Positions 49,110 to 51,760 of a stretch of 51,760 nucleotides of DNA are shown here, piece after piece (the stretch's first letter is position 1; each line of letters starts with the position of its first letter). The stretch is from the IMG/VR virus record IMGVR_UViG_3300024423_000004, positions 1-51,760 of that record; one strand, 5' to 3'. The notes under the pieces are model-generated. The model saw nothing but the letters and a program-made list of their open reading frames with translations, was not told the origin of the DNA and did not search any database. The translations under genes were made by a program, and so were the position numbers. Source of the DNA: a virus.

Positions 49110-49733
49110 ATGATTGTTTTTGATTGTGAGACAGTAAGACCTATTTTAAAGAAGAATGAAAAACCAAAAGATCAATATGAATATGCTGAAAGTTGGACAG
49201 ATTATAAGGGCATGGGAATATCTGTTGTGTGTTTTTATAATTATCAAACTGGATGCATATTTGATCTTTTAGAGGATCATATTAAAGAAAAATCTGATGA
49301 ATTTTTATATGCTCAAAATTTAATAAAAGAAAATGAACTTATTGCAGGTTTTAATATAAAAAAATTTGATAATAATTTGATAAGAGAATTTGGAATAAAC
49401 ATTCCAGATATAAAAACTTATGATATATTAGAATTATTTTGGTTAGCAATTGGTTTGGACCCTAAAAATTTTAATCCGAGAACACATGGTGGATATAATT
49501 TAGAAAAATTTTTAAAGATTAATTTTCCTGATGGAGATATTCAAAAGACAATGAATGGAGTAAATGCCCCTTATATGTGGCAAGATGGTAAAAAAGATGA
49601 AGTAGTAGAATATTGTAGAAATGATGTAAAAGTAGAAAAGGCTTTATTTAATAAAATTTTTGAAACTGGTGGTTTGATAAATCCTAAGACTAAAAAATTT
49701 GTAAAAATGCCACTTCCTAGGGCATTTAATTAG
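49110..49733 (+). CDS. DnaQ-like 3'-5' exonuclease (DEDD)
   Basis: The DEDD residues are visible: VFDCET (Asp/Glu, motif I), AGFNIKKFDNNL (Asp, motif II) and YCRNDVKVEKAL (Asp, motif III, Y before it, DEDDy type). This would proofread for the C-family polymerase. ATG 49110 is chosen since AGGAG lies 7 nt before it and motif I follows at once; the upstream ATG at 49092 overlaps that Shine-Dalgarno. 207 aa. Confidence 0.8.
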   Translation: MIVFDCETVRPILKKNEKPKDQYEYAESWTDYKGMGISVVCFYNYQTGCIFDLLEDHIKEKSDEFLYAQNLIKENELIAGFNIKKFDNNLIREFGINIPDIKTYDILELFWLAIGLDPKNFNPRTHGGYNLEKFLKINFPDGDIQKTMNGVNAPYMWQDGKKDEVVEYCRNDVKVEKALFNKIFETGGLINPKTKKFVKMPLPRAFN

Positions 49734-49741
49734 AGGGAAAT

Positions 49742-50266
49742 ATGAATAAAAAAGAAGAAATATATGAAAAGATAGGTAATTTGCGGAAAGATTTTGAATT
49801 AGAAATTGATAAGATTCTTATTGCTATAGATGAGAATGAAGTAATACAGAAGAAAAAAAAAGAAAGGTGGAAGCCTAAAGAAGATGAAATTTATTGGTTT
49901 GTTGATGCAGATGGTGATATAACAGATGTACCATGGTACAATAGGCATTATCATGAATGGTGCTACAATCAAAGAAATTGTTTTAAAACAAGACAAGAGG
50001 TAGGGGAATATAAAAGATATTTAGAGATAGAAGCACAGATAAGGTATATTGCAGATGATTTGAATGAGGGGAGAAAAGTAAAGTGGGGAGAAAATCAGTG
50101 GCATTATAAAATATGGTATGATCATGAAGATGGAGAAATTAGTGATGTTAAAACTAAAGATGTGCAGACTCCAGAGATTTATTGTTTGAATGAAAAATTT
50201 AGAAATATATGTGTAGAGAGAATAGGCAAAGAAGACCTTAAATTTTATTTAACTTATGAGAGATAA
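49742..50266 (+). CDS. Conserved phage hypothetical protein (174 aa)
   Basis: It has the layout of a widespread phage protein: a coiled N-terminus, RWKPKEDEIYWFVDADGDI, N-x-F-K-T-R-Q-E-V then helix, and a C-terminal half with WHYKIWYDH and YCLNEKFRNICVERIG. These proteins have no proven function. GAGG site. Next to the nucleotide-metabolism genes. Confidence 0.68.
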   Translation: MNKKEEIYEKIGNLRKDFELEIDKILIAIDENEVIQKKKKERWKPKEDEIYWFVDADGDITDVPWYNRHYHEWCYNQRNCFKTRQEVGEYKRYLEIEAQIRYIADDLNEGRKVKWGENQWHYKIWYDHEDGEISDVKTKDVQTPEIYCLNEKFRNICVERIGKEDLKFYLTYER

Positions 50267-50268
50267 TA

Positions 50269-50487
50269 ATGAAAATCGATAAAATGATAAAAGAATATGA
50301 AAAATATAAGGAAGATATACCAGAAAAAAAAGTAAAAAAGGATTTAAGTAGTGATATATTTGCCGAAATAGATATAGAAGAGAAATCTTTGTTTATTAGA
50401 AATAAACATGGCAGTTATACAATTATTAGCCTAGAAGAAAGTAAAAAGTTATATGAGTTTTTAAAAGAATATTTCGGAGAAGAATAA
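50269..50487 (+). CDS. Small hypothetical protein (72 aa)
   Basis: A charged protein with a Lys/Glu helix (IKEYEKYKEDIPEKKVKKD) and a compact SLFIRNKHGSYTIISLEESKKLYEFL end that looks like a beta hairpin plus helix. Overlaps the diphosphohydrolase-like gene by one base. No family recognised. Confidence 0.6.
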   Translation: MKIDKMIKEYEKYKEDIPEKKVKKDLSSDIFAEIDIEEKSLFIRNKHGSYTIISLEESKKLYEFLKEYFGEE

Positions 50488-50849
50488 TGGAAAAAGAAGG
50501 GATAAAACACGATAAAGGGAAAACACGTTGGTCATTACTCCCTTTTGAAATTATAGAAGAAATAGTTAAAGTTATGGAGTTTGGTGCTGATACTTATGGA
50601 ATTGATAATTGGAAACAATTAAAAAATTTTAATGACAGATTTTTTTCAGCTTGTATTAGGCATCTTGTAAAATGGAAGCAAGGTAATAAAATAGATGATG
50701 AAACTAATTTAAGTCATCTTGCACATGCAGCAACGTGTATTATTTTTTTACTCTGGAAACAAAGTCAAGTTTCTGAAGAAAAAATATTGGATACATTTCA
50801 AACAATACCAAAAGAGATGATATTTCAAGAAGATGATGGAGAATATTAA
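50487..50849 (+). CDS. dATP/dGTP diphosphohydrolase-like protein (DUF5664)
   Basis: The motif order is that of the dATP/dGTP diphosphohydrolase N-terminal family (formerly DUF5664): KHDKGKTRWSLLPFEII, VMEFGADTYGIDNWKQL, FSACIRHLVKWKQG, then LSHLAHAATCIIFLLW. Members are MazG/all-alpha NTP pyrophosphatase relatives. In Z-genome phages such an enzyme converts dGTP to dGMP (PurZ substrate), and may remove dATP. The family also occurs in phages without PurZ, so a link is inference. 120 aa. Confidence 0.78.
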   Translation: MEKEGIKHDKGKTRWSLLPFEIIEEIVKVMEFGADTYGIDNWKQLKNFNDRFFSACIRHLVKWKQGNKIDDETNLSHLAHAATCIIFLLWKQSQVSEEKILDTFQTIPKEMIFQEDDGEY

Positions 50850-51610
50850 TGAAAAAAGAAGAAAAAGAAGCATTATTCTGTATGAAACTTGCTCAAATTG
50901 CATATCATGGAGAATATGGTAAGAATGATATTAATAAAAAAATTCATAATTATAAAGAATATCGTATAAAAAATACTGAATTTTTTACATGTAAAGATTC
51001 AAAAAATGATTTTTATATAGTTTTTCAAGGTTCTAATAATTTAAAAGATTGGATCGCTAATTTAAAATTTTTAAGTGAGACTGATTCACAATTGGATATG
51101 GAAAGTTTAGAAAGAATTGGTACTGATTTTAAATTTCATAAAGGACATTTAAAACAATGGCATGATGTAGAAGATTTTATCTTTAAAAAATTAATTGAAA
51201 ATGGATTTATTCAAAATATTAATAAGATTTACTTTACAGGACATAGTTTAGGTGGAAGTTTAGCTGAAATAGGTTCTTGTATTACTGCTAAATGTTTCCC
51301 TTTTTTAAAAGAAAAATTAGTAGTTAGGTCTTTTGGTGCTAATAGAAATATGGGTTGGAAAACAAAACATTGGTTTAATAAAAATGTAATGGATTGTTAT
51401 CGTTATGTTAATGGTGATGATATTGTGCCTAAGATGCCACCTAATTTAATTGATCGAATTGGATTATGTCACCCAGCTACAAAAAGAAAGATAGGCAGAA
51501 AGGAACCTTGGTGGAAATTTCTTTTACCTATTCATAATATTAAACATGACATTGAAGACCATTATCCACAGGCATATATTAAATCATTAGAAAATGAGGT
51601 TATTAAATGA
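50849..51610 (+). CDS. Class 3 lipase-like alpha/beta hydrolase
   Basis: Class 3 lipase features: YIVFQGSNNLKDWIANL (oxyanion/lid region), the nucleophile elbow FTGHSLGGSLAE with Ser133, Asp in YVNGDDIVPKMP (~190), and His238 in EDHYPQAY. No signal peptide is present, so it acts in the cytoplasm or after lysis. It could attack host membranes to help release, or esters of the surface. Starts with the last base of the previous stop (TAATG). 253 aa. Confidence 0.82.
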   Translation: MKKEEKEALFCMKLAQIAYHGEYGKNDINKKIHNYKEYRIKNTEFFTCKDSKNDFYIVFQGSNNLKDWIANLKFLSETDSQLDMESLERIGTDFKFHKGHLKQWHDVEDFIFKKLIENGFIQNINKIYFTGHSLGGSLAEIGSCITAKCFPFLKEKLVVRSFGANRNMGWKTKHWFNKNVMDCYRYVNGDDIVPKMPPNLIDRIGLCHPATKRKIGRKEPWWKFLLPIHNIKHDIEDHYPQAYIKSLENEVIK

Positions 51611-51760
51611 AAATAAAGAATATAGAAAAAGCAGAAAAATTAATGATGCAATTGAAAGTATTAAATAGATTAGAAGGACATGAAGAATTATTTGAAAATC
51701 AAGGTCGAAATTTTCCAAAGGAATCACTTATACAAGAAAGGAAACGAATAAAAAAAGAAT
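51607..51760 (+). CDS. Small protein, 5' part (continues at window start)
   Basis: An ATG at 51607 overlaps the lipase stop (ATGA) and runs off the window end in frame. Joined to positions 130-143 it gives a 55-residue charged helical protein (KIKNIEKAEKLMMQLKVLNR start). No family recognised. See the entry at 3-143. Confidence 0.7.
   Translation, partial: MKIKNIEKAEKLMMQLKVLNRLEGHEELFENQGRNFPKESLIQERKRIKKE
51635..51760. repeat. Terminal direct repeat, right copy
   Basis: Identical to positions 4-129. It marks where the linear record closes on itself. Confidence 0.9.

Noticed and set aside
1-51760. CRISPR array, integrase or insertion sequence
   Set aside because: No regularly spaced repeats, no tyrosine or serine recombinase motifs and no transposase were seen.

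Overview
The window is one essentially complete genome of a contractile-tailed (myovirus-type) phage. The first ~126 bases (4-129) recur exactly as the last 126 (51635-51760), and a small gene runs across the junction, so the sequence is circular or circularly permuted or carries a short terminal redundancy. The DNA is very AT-rich, with Shine-Dalgarno sites of the AGGAGG type and one textbook sigma70 promoter (TTGACA-N17-TATAAT), so the host is a bacterium. A phage ferredoxin, a glycyl-radical (NrdD-like) peptide and a peptidoglycan amidase point to an anaerobic, peptidoglycan-bearing host. The host phylum cannot be named from the sequence. No integrase was found.

Layout. 1-7.3 kb: terminase, portal, minor head protein, then an accessory cassette of tiny genes (ferredoxin, two nested micro-membrane proteins, zinc ribbon, glycyl-radical peptide) and the endolysin. 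7.3-17 kb: prohead protease, scaffold-like protein, major capsid protein with an inserted beta domain, a beta-helix protein, fibre-like proteins, head-tail connectors. 17-30 kb: sheath, tube, tail chaperone with a well-formed -1 frameshift signal, tape measure, baseplate hub, spike, wedge proteins, tail fibre with an S74 self-cleaving chaperone. 30-32.6 kb, leftward: a lipoprotein astacin metalloprotease, a sigma-like factor, small regulators, a possible RNA pseudoknot, all behind the consensus promoter. 32.6-33.4 kb: a noncoding divergent region with two related long hairpins. 33.4-51.7 kb, rightward: an HNH endonuclease set in a tRNA-Leu-like remnant, PurZ, SSB-like protein, RecA with an intein, primase-helicase, dUTPase, second sigma-like protein, DNA polymerase III alpha, Fe-S RecB-type nuclease, HNH protein, RusA-like resolvase, nucleoside-deoxyribosyltransferase-like protein, DnaQ-type exonuclease, dATP/dGTP diphosphohydrolase-like protein and a class 3 lipase.

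How it fits together. The most striking gene is the PurA-family protein at 34232, which carries GSEAKG where bacterial PurA has GDEGKG. That Asp-to-Ser change and the short length are PurZ features, so this phage probably makes 2-aminoadenine (Z) and may carry a Z-substituted genome. The dATP/dGTP diphosphohydrolase-like gene at 50487 would fit the same pathway, but no HD-domain DatZ and no family A DpoZ polymerase are visible; replication appears to use a C-family (DnaE-like) polymerase with a separate proofreading exonuclease. A second theme is anaerobic redox chemistry carried among head genes (ferredoxin plus split NrdD-like C-terminus). A third is host-surface or lysis enzymes outside the structural block (astacin lipoprotein, lipase).
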